64,000 bases of DNA from Delphinapterus leucas (taxonomy: Eukaryota; Chordata; Mammalia; Artiodactyla; Monodontidae), in contig NW_022098050.1 in assembly GCF_002288925.2 (NCBI RefSeq), positions 2,826,154 to 2,890,153 of the forward strand, in the 5' to 3' direction. The position numbers and the translations under genes are program-made. Positions 36,562 to 48,969 of the stretch are shown here, in pieces; position 1 is the stretch's first letter; every line of letters begins with the position of its first letter. Below the pieces are notes generated by a model. The model was given only the letters and a program-made list of their open reading frames with translations, made no database searches and had not been told where the DNA came from.

Positions 36562-38236
36562 GAACTAGAAAAAAAATTTCACAATTTGTATGGAAACACA
36601 AAAGACCCCGAATAGCCAAAGCAATCTTGAGAACGAAAAACGGAGCTGGAGGAATCAGGCTCCCTGACTTCAGACTATACTACAAAGCTACAGTAATCAA
36701 GACAGTATGGTACTGGCACAAAAACAGAAAGATAGATCAATGGAACAGGATAGAAAGCCCAGAGATAAACCCACACACATATGGTCACCTTATCTTTGAT
36801 AAAGGAGGCAGGAATGTACAGTGGAGGAAGGACAGCCTCTTCAATAAGTGGTGCTGGGAAAACTGGACAGGTACGTGTAAAAGTATGAGATTAGATCACT
36901 CCCTAACACCATACACAAAAATAAGCTCAAAATGGATTAAAGACCTAAATGTAAGGCCAGACACTATCAAACTCTTAGAGGAAAACATAGGCACAACGCT
37001 CTATGACATAAATCACAGCAAGATCCTTTTTGACCCACCTCCTAGAGAAATGGAAATAAAAACAAAAATAAACAGATGGGACCGAATGAAACTTAAAAGC
37101 TTTTGCACAGCAAAGGAAACCATAAACAAGACCAAAAGACAACCCTCAGAATGGGAGAAAATATTTGCAAATGAAGCAACTGACAAAGGATTAATCTCCA
37201 AAATTTATAAGCAGCTCATGCAGCTCAATAACAAAAAAACAAACAACCCAATCCAAAAATGGCAGAAGACCTAAATAGACATTTCTCCAAAGAAGATATC
37301 CAGATTGCCAACAAACACATGAAAGAATGCTCAACATCATTAATCATTAGAGAAATGCAAATCAAAACTACAATGAGATGTCATCTCACACCAGTCAGAA
37401 TGGCCATCATCAAAAAATCTAGAAACAGTAAATGCTGGAGAGGGTGTGGAGAAAAGGGAACACTCTTGCACTGCTGGTGGGAATGTGAATTGGTACAGCC
37501 ACTATGGAGAACAGTATGGAGGTTCCTTAAACAACTACAAATAGAACTACCATATGACCCAGCAATCCCACTACTGGACATATACCCTGAGAAAACCATA
37601 ATTCAAAAAGAGTCATGTACCAAAATGTTCATTGCAGCTCTATTTACAATAGCCCAGAGATGGAAACAACCTAAGTGTCCATCATCGGATGAATGGATAA
37701 AGAAGATGTGGCACATATATACAATGGAATATTACTCAGCCATAAAAAGACATGAAATTGAGATATTTGTAATGAGATGGATAGACCTAGAATCTGTCAT
37801 ACAGAGTGAAGTCAGAAAGAGAAAGACAAATACCGTATGTTAACACATATATATGGAATTTAAGAAAAAAAAAATGTCATGAGGAACCTAGGGGTAAGAC
37901 AGGAATAAAGACACAGACCTACTAGAGAATGGACTTGAGGATATGGGGAGGGAGAAGGGTGAGCTGTGACAAAGCGAGAGAGAGGCATGGACATATATAC
38001 ACTACCAAACGTAAGGTAGATAGCTAGTAGGAAGCAGCCGCATAGCACAGGGAGATCAGCTCAGTGCTTTGTGACCGCCTGGAGGGGTGGGATAGGGAGG
38101 GTGGGAGGGAGGGAGATGCACGAGGGAAGAGATATGGGAACATATGTATATGTATAACTGATTCACTTTGCTATAAGCAGAAACTAACACACCATTGCAA
38201 AGCAATTATACTCCAATAAAGATGTAAAAAAAAAAA
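36562..38236 (+). mobile_element. Young 5'-truncated L1 (ORF2 C-terminal part, 3' UTR, poly(A))
   Basis: An L1 of about 1.67 kb with the TSD aagtcaca (36554-36561 and 38237-38244). It encodes the last part of ORF2p in two pieces: 36627-37274 ([20 protein letters not shown], then [19 protein letters not shown]) and 37259-37843 (starting [15 protein letters not shown], then [20 protein letters not shown]). The C-terminal cysteine-rich region of ORF2p (CWWEC) is visible. The two pieces are one frame broken by a missing base at about 37260-37263. The 3' UTR with ggggagggagaaggg and a poly(A) follow. It is not autonomous. Its low divergence suggests recent insertion. Confidence 0.95.
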
Positions 38237-39505
38237 AAGTCACACCAGAGGAATTCATTAAGGGCCAGAGAAGTCATAGTAGGTGGGTAAACCACATCAG
38301 ATTAGCAGGTCTGTGTGCTCGGGGGTCCCCTTACAGTCCATGCCGTAGTCAGCAGTAGTGGTCCCCGGGACACCTGCAGGGAGCCAGGCTTCCTGAGCTC
38401 TTTTACACTCTGTGTTTGATGTCCGAGTTTGGAGGTTGAGCTTTACTGACCTCGTGTTGGCAAACCTTTTGCAGAGTCACCTGGACATGGGAGAATCAGG
38501 CAGAGCTATACCACCATCCCTTTAAGAATCGTGCTTCAGCTGTGCCTGTGGCTTTAACAGGAGACATGGGCCCCCACCCCCCACCCCGGCCAGCATGTCA
38601 TCAGTCTAACTGCGCCCCCTGCCAAATCCCCTCCTACACGGAACCGGGAATCGTCCACGCAGGGGAGGAAGGCAGGCAGAGGGTGAGAACCACTGCCCCT
38701 GGGAAAGCATGAGGCACCCAAGTTCAGGCTTTTTGTACGTTTTGAACAGGTGGGAAGGGGGATGGTGAAGAAGGATTTATTCTAATGTGAGCCCTACAGA
38801 GAGAACACCAGTGACGACCAGTGCCCTGTTGGGAGTGGGAAAACTAAAACCGGCGTGAGTAGGGACAGAGGCTGGGCAGGGTGTGGCTGCCAAACGAGGT
38901 CTGTGATCAAAAGCAGTGTCAGGGCCGGCCAGGGTCAGACACCAGACACAGGTCGGCACATGCGAAAACATCACGTGTGGGACGACGTGAGCCCCCGAGT
39001 CGAGCCTGGAAAGATCTTGGAGAGTAACGTCGGTTTGCTGTTGGCATGAACGCGAGGCCTGGGACCTAGGCTGGCCTCCCACTGAAGACAACCTCTGAGA
39101 AGAGAGGTGTTTTGAAGGCCCAGGCTCCCCTGGTCCCCGAGTCTGACAGGTCCTGCAGTCATGTGGCTCTGACTCTTTAGAACAGGACTTTGGGGCCCCA
39201 AATTAGAATTTTAAAATGAGGGACCTTCTAGTAACCTCTAATACATCCTTTCCTAAAGCATAAATTGCACAGTGGCAGCTTACAGACCTAATCTGGATGG
39301 CATTTGTTAGTCCTACACAGATGTCTTGAAAGAAAATTCATAAGCTGCTGACATTTAAAATCACAGACTTTTTCCCTGAATATCTGGATTTCTGGCTTCT
39401 CTCGTGAAATCAAAATGTCTGGGTGTCCCTGTGGTTGCAGTGAACTGGAGATACGAGATGCTATCCCATTAAGGTCCGGCCTCTGGTCTGCCACTTGTCT
39501 CTTTT

Positions 39506-39738
39506 GTTTGTTTTTGTTTGTTTTTTGGCGGTAAGCGGGCCTCTCACTGTTGTGGCCTCTCCCGTCGCGGAGCACAGGCTCCAGACGCGCAGGCTCAGCT
39601 CCAGCCGCGCAGGCTCAGCGGCCATGGCCCACGGGCCCAGCCGCTCCGCGGCATGCGGGATCCCCCCAGACCGGGGCACGAACCCGTGTCCCCTGCATCG
39701 GCAGGCGGACCCTCAACCACTGCGCCACCATGGAAGCC
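39506..39738 (-). mobile_element. CHR-2-type SINE (reverse) with an internal duplication
   Basis: The left end is a T/G tail. The right end is ccaccatggaagcc. The TSD ccacttgtctctttt lies at 39491-39505 and 39739-39753. The cgcgcaggctcagc unit occurs twice (39587-39619). Confidence 0.92.
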
Positions 39739-40739
39739 CCACTTGTCTCTTTTGGATTTCATGTCTCACCCACTTCACTCACTTCTAGTAACTGTCTGGC
39801 CACTACAGAGACTTGAACTTGTTACTCACACCACAGATTAATTCTCAGTTCACAGTATTCAGAAGGATCAATTTTCTCATTTGATGATGTATTATAGTAC
39901 AGGGCTTCTCAAACTGCCTTTAGTGTAGGGCCAGTATTATCTGTTCTTCTTGTTCTAATTCCTTATGAACTGATAGGAGGTCCTATTATGCATGACTGTT
40001 ACACAGCTCACATTTGGCTCATCACTGGAGTACCACACCTCCAGGACCGGTGTAGACCCTATTCACTGGATGAGCCCACTCACTTAAATATTGGGGTGAA
40101 GCCAGATTCCTGTGTTCCTAAATGCTGACTCTCAATTTCCATTTCTGGAGCTGGCCAGTAACAAACAGTTCCTTGACCAGTAGCAGTCCGCAATCCATAG
40201 TTCAAACAGATTGAGATAATGAATTTATTTTATTTTATTCTTTTAGGGGTATGGTTTTAAATCTAAGGAACTTCATTTTGTATCGTTTAGTATTTCTCTA
40301 CAGTTCTTTGTGAACACGGAAGATTGGTTTCTCTGATATTTAGGGTTGTAGAATCACGGTGGGGAAAATCTGTCTAAACTTCTGTTAAAGCAAAATCTAC
40401 TAAAGGAAACCAGTTTGCAGCAGGGAGACAGGTTAGATACTGCGGCTGTGAGATACTTGGGTTCTGAGATGTAGGATGAGAAGAATTCACCAACTGGACT
40501 GTGGAAGAGAGAGTCTTCATGGCTCAAAAGTGCAAAATAGTGAAAGAAGATGGGGGGAAACTGTGTTCTGGTCACCCGTAAGTGTAGTTTACTTGGGGCA
40601 CGTCAGCTTCCATGGCTATAAGATGAGGAGGTTGGACTAAATTATCTCAAAGATCTGCTTGAGGTGTACAGTTACCAGTCTGTGGTCTTTTCCTAAGGAA
40701 AGTTCTCTACTGAAAGTGGGGCACAGAGGACAGGGATTG

Positions 40740-40870
40740 GTTTTAGGGTCTCCATTTTACAGCTGAGGCCACTTTGGCCCAGATATGCCGATCAGCTCTC
40801 CCAAGGTCACGTGGCAAGTGGGTCCACGGTAGGGACGAGAGCCCAGCCCTGCTGCCTGTTGTTGAGCCTC
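40740..40870 (+). repeat. MIR SINE remnant
   Basis: The words ccattttacagctgaggcca, ctcccaaggtcacgtggcaa and gagagcccagccctgctgcc follow MIR. Confidence 0.7.
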
Positions 40871-41057
40871 TTCTGCTGTATCCTGAGAAATGGGTGGTCT
40901 CGATATATAAAGGGTTTAATGGTCTCCCCTGGGGAAAAGAAGCCAAACTCTTCAATGTAGAGGTGTTGATTTCTTAAAATAGTTATGAATTGGTTTCTGG
41001 GAGAATGTATATTGTTTAAATGTAGCTCATTTAAGGTCCCATAATTCAGCTTCTTTA

Positions 41058-41675
41058 TTTTTAGGGAAATTTAGGAATATTCAATTTATATAAGAATTTA
41101 TCTAGATATGCCAGTCAGAACAGAGCCCCATTAATTTAAGAGATTTTATAATCTATTATATTAATATAATTCAGAGATAGGAATATATTACACACTCACA
41201 CAATCAGACGTGAGGGCATTTCTGAGTTACAGACATATGGACATACACGCAGAGAAAAATTGAGATTATAGTTTCAATTCCACCATTTCAGCCATGGGTC
41301 AAGTATAAACATAGAAAAACTAACTGGCCCAGATATCAAAAAGCTGTTGTCCTCTAGAGGGTATGATTTGAATGAGCAAATAGACGAAGACTAGAAAACC
41401 AGATTCTCTGTTGTCTCTTACTCAGTGGAAACCAAACCTCTGTGGACCCATTTATCGAGGTCTCCAGATGGTCATATCCTAAAGCCAAATTCTCCACCAT
41501 TTCTGCCAACAATGGGAATAACTTATCATCTGTAAATGAGCAAAAACAAAATAGAACCACAAAATTAGTATAGAGGAAAATTTTTAAATTAGAAAAAAAA
41601 TCATGTGAGTCCTACTGGTGCATTGGAATCACCTAGAAGAAACAAGACAAGACACTTCTGGACTTTAAACCAAGA
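41058..41675. repeat. Diverged repeat copy A (unassigned, possibly LTR-derived)
   Basis: About 620 bp that align along their length with 45405-46060: shared atattcaatttatataag, gatatgcca-tcagaacaga, aaccagattctctgttg and ccatttctgccaac-atg. No TG...CA ends, primer site or recognised protein is visible, so the LTR idea is tentative. Confidence 0.6.
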
Positions 41676-41678
41676 ATG

Positions 41679-41745
41679 GGGCTTCCCTGGTGGCACAGTG
41701 GTTAAGAATCTGCCTGCCAAAGTAGGGGATACGGATGCAAGCCCT
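41679..41745 (+). mobile_element. 3'-truncated CHR SINE head, joined to a local duplication
   Basis: The first 67 nt or so of a long CHR SINE (ggggcttccctggtggcaca ... gcctgccaaagtagggg) stop abruptly after gccct. The rest of the SINE and its tail are missing. The sequence switches directly to a copy of 40914-40966. Confidence 0.85.
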
Positions 41746-41798
41746 GTTTAATGGTCTCCCCTGGGGAAAAGAAGCCAAACTCTTCAGTGTAGAGGTGT
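41746..41798 (+). repeat. 53-bp duplicate of 40914-40966
   Basis: The segment gtttaatggtctcccctggg ... tgtagaggtgt matches the stretch 0.83 kb upstream over 53 nt with one difference (a/g at the tgtag position). It is much more similar than the neighbouring diverged repeats. Confidence 0.9.
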
Positions 41799-41945
41799 CT
41801 TGGGTTTCTAGGAAAACATTCTCAACAATTCACTCTCAAGAACTTCCACTTGTGTTTTATTTGGAGGCCAGACAGATTAGGATCAAAGGGCTGATTTTAT
41901 AGTACAGGTCTTCAGACTTTGTATACCTAGGCCTTGTTCCATTGG
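41799..41945. repeat. Diverged repeat copy B, related to 47630-47770
   Basis: gtttctaggaaaacattctc, then gaggccagacagattagg and tatagtacaggtcttcagact, match the order seen at 47630-47770. It continues copy A in the first unit. Confidence 0.5.
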
Positions 41946-42509
41946 ACAGTGTGAGAGCCGTGTGATGAATCCATTTCCTTCTCAATTAAGGTGTTCTTGA
42001 AATTCTGACTGTCCACTGACATGGTCTCAAAGGGGATTATGTGATGACGTCAGAAGCCTGTGCTCAACAGCCTTTTCTTGAAGTACCAGAGTTACTGTCC
42101 TTTTCCACAGAGTTCTGAGACCATCCTGCTTTGTTGAAGACAAGATTTCTGTCCTTTAGCTGATTGTAGGGCGTTCAGGGTAGCCTCAGAGTTAGTAAAA
42201 ATGTATCTGGAGATGGCAGAGACTTTAAATGTCTAGGGGTCACTTATGACTTGTGATAATTTTCACAGGTGAAAAGTCTGGTAGGAATGCATAATGAAAA
42301 TGGTACAGTTGAAGAGGAAAATTTTTGTAACATGCAAAATAGGATAATAAAGCCAATCCAAAAAAAAAGAGGTATGGGGAAAATATCTATAAATGTAATG
42401 ATTAAGCCTGTCTTCAATGAAGTCTAGAGTAGATTTTAAACATCTTTATGTTAATAAAACTCCATAGAAGGGTTTGATGTGCCTCCTCACTTTAAAAGCA
42501 CTGGTCTAG

Positions 42510-42735
42510 GGCTTCCCTGGTGGCACAGTGGTTGAGAGTCCGCCTGCCGATGCAGGGGACATGGGTTCGTGCCCCAGTCCGGGAAGATCCCACATGCCGT
42601 GGAGCGGCTGGGCCCGTGAGCCATGGCCGCTGAGCCTGCACGTCCGGAGCCTGTGCTCCGCAACGGGAGAGGCCACAACAGTGAGAGGCCCGCGTACCGA
42701 AAAAAATATATATATATATATATATATAAAATAAA
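42510..42735 (+). mobile_element. CHR-2-type SINE with a (TA)n tail
   Basis: A full-length copy whose A tail has turned into a (ta) microsatellite. The perfect 17-bp TSD taaaagcactggtctag lies at 42493-42509 and 42736-42752, so it is young. Confidence 0.95.
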
Positions 42736-43474
42736 TAAAAGCACTGGTCTAGAAATTGCTAGTAAAATATAAGAAGAAAGATGTGCCCGAATATTTTTTT
42801 AATTTACTTAAATATGACCAAAAACACTAATTTTGTTACCTAACACCGTCAGGGAAGGCACCAGCAGGACTCTGATAATTAGAAACATATAATGGACAGT
42901 AAGGGTGCTGACAAATATCCAAGAACTTCACTTACAACATAAAACTTCTGAAATATTGATATTAATAATATTTCCCTATTCACATTTAATCTAGGGAAGG
43001 CTAATACCTCTTTTGATTTGACTTTTTTTTCATGCAACTAATCAATACTAACATAGGAAATAAAGCGAATTATTTCTAACACCTCTCTTTTTATAAGGTG
43101 AAAGAACAAATCTTTTTTACTTTCTAGGGGCCTCTGGGAAATCTCAGACAGTTTTAAGTCCAAAAGATGTTTTGAAGTTTCATTTCACTTTTCATTTTGG
43201 ATTCAGTGTTGGAAGGCAAAATTGAAAAATTTCCAGGAGGTTTGAGAATTAAGATAAGATCGTGGGTATCTGAGTACATGAATGATTATAGCTTGGTTAT
43301 TTATTAAATAAAGTGACAATATAGCATTTAATTAAATACAAAAAAATCATTAGCACAATGGTAAATGCAGAACTTCTGTTGTTTCTTTTACTTTAAAGAG
43401 AATAATCAAGGGCATGATAAAGTCATAGCAAAGCGTTATTGTGGTGAGATATCGATTCTCTGCTATTTGGATAG

Positions 43475-43973
43475 ATTACCTAGAAGGTGAGGTGGGCGGT
43501 TGGATAATGACCCCAGAGACATTTAGTTTCTAATCCCTAGAACCTGTGAACTTTATATGGCCCAAAGGACTATCCAGATAAAGAGATTGACGTGAAGAGT
43601 ATTGTAGATTAGCCAGGTGGGCCCTTAATGTAATGACAGGTGTCCTTAGGGAGGCAGGAGGTGATTTGATTACAGAATGAGATGATAATGTGAGGACTGG
43701 AGCAAGTTGCTACACTGCTGGCTTTGAAGATGGAGGAAGGAGCCACTAGCCAAGGAATGCAAGGTATACAGCTCTAGAAGCTGGAAAGTCAAGGAAATGG
43801 ATTCTTCTCTAGGGCCTCTGGAGGGAGCATGGCCTTATTGACACCTTGATTTTAACCCAGAGAAACTGATTTGAGACTTCTGGCCTCCAAAGCTGTAAAA
43901 GAATAAATGTGTGTTGTTTTAAGCCATCAAGTTTGTGGTAATTTGTTACAGCAGCCATAGGAAACTAATACAG
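43475..43973 (+). mobile_element. MLT1-type LTR (MaLR family)
   Basis: Begins near ggttggataatgacccc and ends with the diagnostic gttgttttaagccatcaagt (43914) and cagccataggaaactaatac (43953). This is an old solo LTR of a mammalian LTR retrotransposon. No internal genes are seen. Confidence 0.8.
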
Positions 43974-45097
43974 GTGCAGAGTAACCTCTTATTAGGAGCA
44001 GACCAATACTCCAAAAAAACTTTCTCATTTTCACAGAGAGCAAATAAATTCTAGGTTTGCTTCAATGTAATATTTCATTTTAAAGGACCCACAATCTCTT
44101 TTTGACAATCTTACAAGTAAACCCATCAAAACTGAGGCAGATTTGGCAAACTTTTAACACAGATAGGTGTTACTTTTCAGATTCTCTTTCCACAGACTTA
44201 CAGCTCTCTGTATTCATTCAGGTTTTTTTCTTCACCATTCTTCCTCTTTTCCATTCTGGAACAAGTCATTTTACTTCAGGACAGAAACATTCCCTTTTTT
44301 GCCCCTAATTTTAAAAGTGTCTCATTATCTTCAGACTCCTAGTATAGACTCATTCTTGTAGAGTCTCATTTACATAAATTAATTATAACTTTTAAGCACT
44401 CACTTGTATTTCATGGAGCAAACTAGGGGGTTGATCGCTGTAAATTTCTGTCATTTTAGTAGAACTCATGAATACATTCAACCCAGCTTTATTCAGCCAC
44501 GCAATTCCTTTCTATAGTTTCACATCGTGGCAGAAATGAACATATTCATTTACAAACCCAAAGATATAGCCTCTTTGTAGAATATATAAATAAGAAGCAA
44601 AAGTATATAAACTCAAATTATGCTTAGTAATCAATGTTTTAGTATCCTTCCTTAGACATTTTCTAGGCATCCATTGAATTTCTATAAATTATCTCATAAT
44701 ATCAGTCCAGAGACTTCAGCTATCTAAAGATTTTGGAAATGCTCTTCAAGGGGACATACTACAAAATCTCATTACTGTGGAAAATACTGGTTTGTCAGAA
44801 CAATGCCTCGATTTGCTTAAACATAAATTGACTTTTTTTCATAATCTTAGACCTTCAGTAGGAGTAATTCTAGCTCATTTGATCATAAACCTATACAAAT
44901 TTAAGAAAAATATACCCAAGAGGCTTAAAAATGTATGCTTGTATTATACTTAACACTGATGAATCAGAGAGGACCTAGTTGTCATTAAACCCAAAATATT
45001 ATACTAGTCATCATTGTCAAAGATTTACGTAAATTATGTAAATTTGAACTATTAAAGTATTCTAAAATCTAGCACATTTAAAATACTAGTAGTTCAA

Positions 45098-45397
45098 TTT
45101 TTTTTTAATTTATTATTAGTCATCCATTTTATACACATCAGTGTATACATGTCAATCCCAATCTCCCAATGCATCCCACCACCGCCACCACCACCACCAC
45201 CACCCCACTGCCACTTTCTACCCTTGGTGTCCATACGTTTGTTCTCTGCATCTGTGTCTATTTCTGCCCTGCAAACCGGTTCATCTGTACCATTTTTCTA
45301 GGTTCCACATATATGAGTTAATATACGATACTTGTTTTTCTCTTTCTGACTTACTTCACTCTGTATGACAGTCTCTAGATGCATCCACGTTCAATGT
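45098..45397 (-). mobile_element. Antisense L1 3'-end fragment
   Basis: Reverse L1 3' UTR text: cagtgtatacatgtcaatcc, cccttggtgtccatacgttt, tctttctgacttacttcact. A possible TSD gttcaat flanks it. It carries a (CCA)n run at 45177-45205. Confidence 0.75.
45177..45205. repeat. (CCA)n microsatellite
   Basis: Run accaccgccaccaccaccac within the antisense L1. Confidence 0.85.
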
Positions 45398-45404
45398 TTG
45401 TATT

Positions 45405-46060
45405 TTAGGAAATTTTAGTTATATTCAATTTATATAAGCAATTGTTTATTTAGATATGCCAATCAGAACAGAGGTCCTTTAAATTAAGAGACTTTATAAT
45501 CTAATGTATTAATACTATCCAAAGGTAGGAAAATGTTACATACTCACACAAAGATGAAGAAATTTCTGAATTACAGACACAGAGACATACAGCCACAGAG
45601 AAATAACTTCAGTTCTACAATTTCAGTCACAGATCAAGAGTAAACACAAACAGAAAATCTCCCCAGTCCAGATTTCAAAGAGCTGTTTTCTTCCCAAAGG
45701 GCATGAAATTTTAAATTGATATGAACTAACAAATGGACTGACAAATAAATCTGACAAACCAGATTCTCTGTTGCCTCACACCTAACAGGGACCTGAATCG
45801 TATGGACCTGAATCTCTCTAAACCATGAACCCATTTAGAGAGGGCTCCAGACGGTCAGACCCTGAAACCAAATCCCCATCCATTTCTGCCAACGATGTGG
45901 AATAACTTAATGGCCATAAATGAAAGAAAACAAAACCGAAACATGACATTAGTAGAGAGGCAATTTAAAGTTAGAGGAACACAGAGTCAACACAGTTCTG
46001 TCCGCGCTCTGACTTCACCCAGGAGAGCCAAGAAAAGACACGTCTGGGCTTTAACTGCAT
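45405..46060. repeat. Diverged repeat copy A' (partner of 41058-41675)
   Basis: Aligns with copy A over its whole length with substitutions and small gaps. It is followed by about 1.55 kb (46060-47610) absent from the first unit, then by the partner of copy B. Confidence 0.6.
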
Positions 46061-47629
46061 ACAAGGCACACTTCTCCGTGAACAGTGTTTACCTGGCTCT
46101 GACAGGTGAATCTATTGGGTATCTCATTGTGAGCTCCACAGCGGTTAAAAGATATTTTTCAAAAAGGATGAAATCTTGTCGCTCATATAGATATGGACAC
46201 ATTAAAGATTTTATTACTCATGAGGGAATGGACAGATGCTAAAACCAGTTCAAAAGGGAACAAAGGAATGTTGAGCAGGAATATTGAAAAAAGTGTGTAA
46301 TTGGAAACAAGACTGGTTTTATTACATTGTGAGAGGGGAGACAATTGAACCTCTACTGGATAATGCATTTTGCATGTGTATCTGTGACCTGACAGCCTGG
46401 ATCTTGGAGCTGGCAAGCAACAAGGCCCATGACCACCACAGGAGGTACATTGCCCCCAACATGTGGAGAGGGCAGTGCCCAACCCTGAGCTCCACCTCTT
46501 CTTTAGGGATGAGACCATCTGTCTAATTTCCAATTCAGGAAGTATTGCTGATGCAATTTCTGGGTTCCAGAGCCTGTCGGGGCCCTTCAGAGCCTCATCC
46601 ACTGTCAGACCCGCTCACTGTTGAGGGACCCCCATGCTGCTGCTGTCAGCAGATGTTATTAAAGAATTTGGATCCATGGGTGTGCTTCTGACTCCTCTCA
46701 GTTTCTGTCAATTTGAGTTGGAAATGTCTGTGGGACATCTGAGAGGAGATAGCCCATGGAGTTTGAGGATTTAGAATGGACGTATAGCCTGGAGAGCTGA
46801 ATTTGGGGCTTATAGTAGGCTCTTGGATACTGTGAGTCACTTGTCCTTGGCCCTTTTGATTTTAGTGCAGTTGTGGTGAAAAGTTCTGTGTGCATTGCTA
46901 GCATCCCACATCAAGCCTGTGTCCCAACACACCCTGAGGTGCTTCTCTTCTTTTCTGCCTCAGGGTTTTCTCCTATGCCAGGGAACACAGCTCAGGTACA
47001 CTTGAGAAGTGTGGGCAAGGTAATGCCTGCAGGGCCACCTCCGACTAAGGGAGATAGTCTATGGATAAAACCTCAGCCTCTGTCCTTAAGAAGGATAATT
47101 TGGGGTCCAGTATATATGGTCCTTTGTGGATCCCCAGTGGGAATGAGGCCCGTTTGCCACAGTGGTAACCAGCTTTAATAGTGTATGTAGTCTTTATGAG
47201 CCTGGCTTCCTTCCCTCCTTCACTCTGTTTCCTAGGCTCCCCTCCCAGATGAACTGCCTGCATCCAAATGCTTGTCTCAGGCTCTGCCATTAGTGTAGTC
47301 ATCTGAGTGGAGGTGGTCATTTGAGTCACAGCAGGCCCGGCACGTGCAGCTGTGGAAAAGGCAGCTAAGTTCCTCCAGGGTACATGTTGTGATGGAGGCT
47401 GCAAAAGAATAGAGGGGCAAGAATAGAGAGGTTTGCGTAACAGATTGAATGAAGTTGGGCACCAAGGATTCTTAGCTGGATGAGGGAAAATAGAGGGTTT
47501 GTTTGATTTGAGGGCTTGATAAGGATATAAAAAAGTTATGGTAGTTCTTAGACAAGTGAGTTGAATGTGTAGAAGTTGGTAGTTGGCATAGGGTGTTTCA
47601 ATTAGTGCTTTCAGAGGTGCTTCTTGCAT
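46060..47629. other. Unassigned interval between repeat halves; long minus-strand open frame
   Basis: About 1.55 kb separate copy A' from copy B'. On the minus strand 47629-47045 is open for 194 residues (starts MQEAPLKALIETPYANYQLL), unusually long for intronic DNA here. I do not recognise the protein. No reverse transcriptase, protease or zinc-knuckle motif is visible. The interior at 46690-46830 resembles an ancient mammalian repeat. It may be a decayed retroelement interior, but this is a guess. Confidence 0.35.
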
Positions 47630-47770
47630 CTTGGATTTCTAGAAAAGCACTCTTAAAAACTCATGCCTACTATTTCATTTCTCCTGTATTTGAGGGAAGG
47701 CTGAATAGGCTAGCAGTCAGAAGTCTAAATCTATAATACAGTTCTTTTAACTTTGGTAACATGACACAAT
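47630..47770. repeat. Diverged repeat copy B' (partner of 41799-41945)
   Basis: Shares gatttctagaaaagcactct, the gaggg-aggc-gaataggct block and tataatacagttcttttaact with copy B. Divergence is high. Confidence 0.45.
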
Positions 47771-47912
47771 TGCCTTCTTTTACTCAGTTTACTGCCCCGA
47801 GATATACCTTGGCCAGACACATTGTTTAGCTTCAGAAGAAAACTTATTTAATGTGTTGCCTGTTTCCAGAACCAATTGCAGTTTATGAACTAATCTAAAA
47901 ATAATAGCTTTA

Positions 47913-48285
47913 GGGCTTCCCTGGTGGCACAGTGGTTAAGAATCTGCCTGCCAATTCAGGGGACACGGGTTCTAGCCCTGGTCTGGGAAGATCCCACATG
48001 CCGCGGAGTAGTTAAGCCCATGCACCACAACTACTAAGCCTGTGCTCTAGAGGCCACGAGCCACACTGCTGAGCCCTCAAGCCACAACTACTGAGCCCAC
48101 AAGCCACAACTACTGAAGTCCACACGCCTAGAGCCCGTGCTCTGCAACAAGAGAAGCCACCACGATGAGAAGCCCACACACCGCAACGAAGAGTAGCCCC
48201 CGCTCGCTGCAACTAGAGAAAGCCCACGTGCAGCAATGAAGACCCAACGCAGCCAAAAATAAATAAATTTTTTTAATTAAAAAAG
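47913..48285 (+). mobile_element. Long CHR-type SINE
   Basis: Runs from gggcttccctggtggcacag through repeated ccacaactactgagc units to caacgcagccaaaaataaat. The TSD ataatagcttta lies at 47901-47912 and 48286-48297. Confidence 0.94.
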
Positions 48286-48969
48286 ATAATAGCTTTAATT
48301 CATACATTCTCAGAGGCCCATTGAGAGAGAAGTTGAAGGATAGTTGTGTGTGTGTGTGTACACGTGCACAAGCATGTGTGTTGCTCTACATGTTATAAGC
48401 TTATAAACTTCTGCCACAACATCGTCTCAGTTTTTTGCATGTGTGTACACATATGCAGAAACGTACACAAAATATAAAACTTCAAAAATAGTCGGAAACG
48501 AAATGTCAATTAGTTGTTGTCTTAGGATACAGAGGTTATGGGTTATTTTTTTCTGCTTTCCATTTATCTGTGTTTTTCATGTTTCCACAATGAATGTTTG
48601 TTAGTTTTTGTTGGGGGCAGGGAGGATGGTCAGGCATGAGCTACTGGGGCTAGCCGAGGGTCTCTGTCTTACTGATTTCTGCATGCTTAGTTTGACACAT
48701 AGAGGTTCTCAATGTATGGTCAGTGAATGGTGAAAAATAACAAGCAGGGCAATTAATCTCATTTTTATAGATGAAAAAACAGGGTATCATTTAAGATATC
48801 ACAGTTGCAAGTGATAGAAGACCCAACTAAAAGGGACTTAAAAAAATTATTGCCTTGTATAATAAATTCAGAGGCAGAGTGAACCCATGATTGGCTCATT
48901 TATCAGCACAGCAGTATCATCAAGGACCTAGGCATTTTCTATCTTTGTGTCTTTCTCCCCTCATGATTG

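Noticed and set aside
42510..42600. Possible tRNA genes at SINE heads
   Set aside because: The CHR heads keep A- and B-box-like words but continue into a SINE body with an A tail and TSD. They are not functional tRNA genes.
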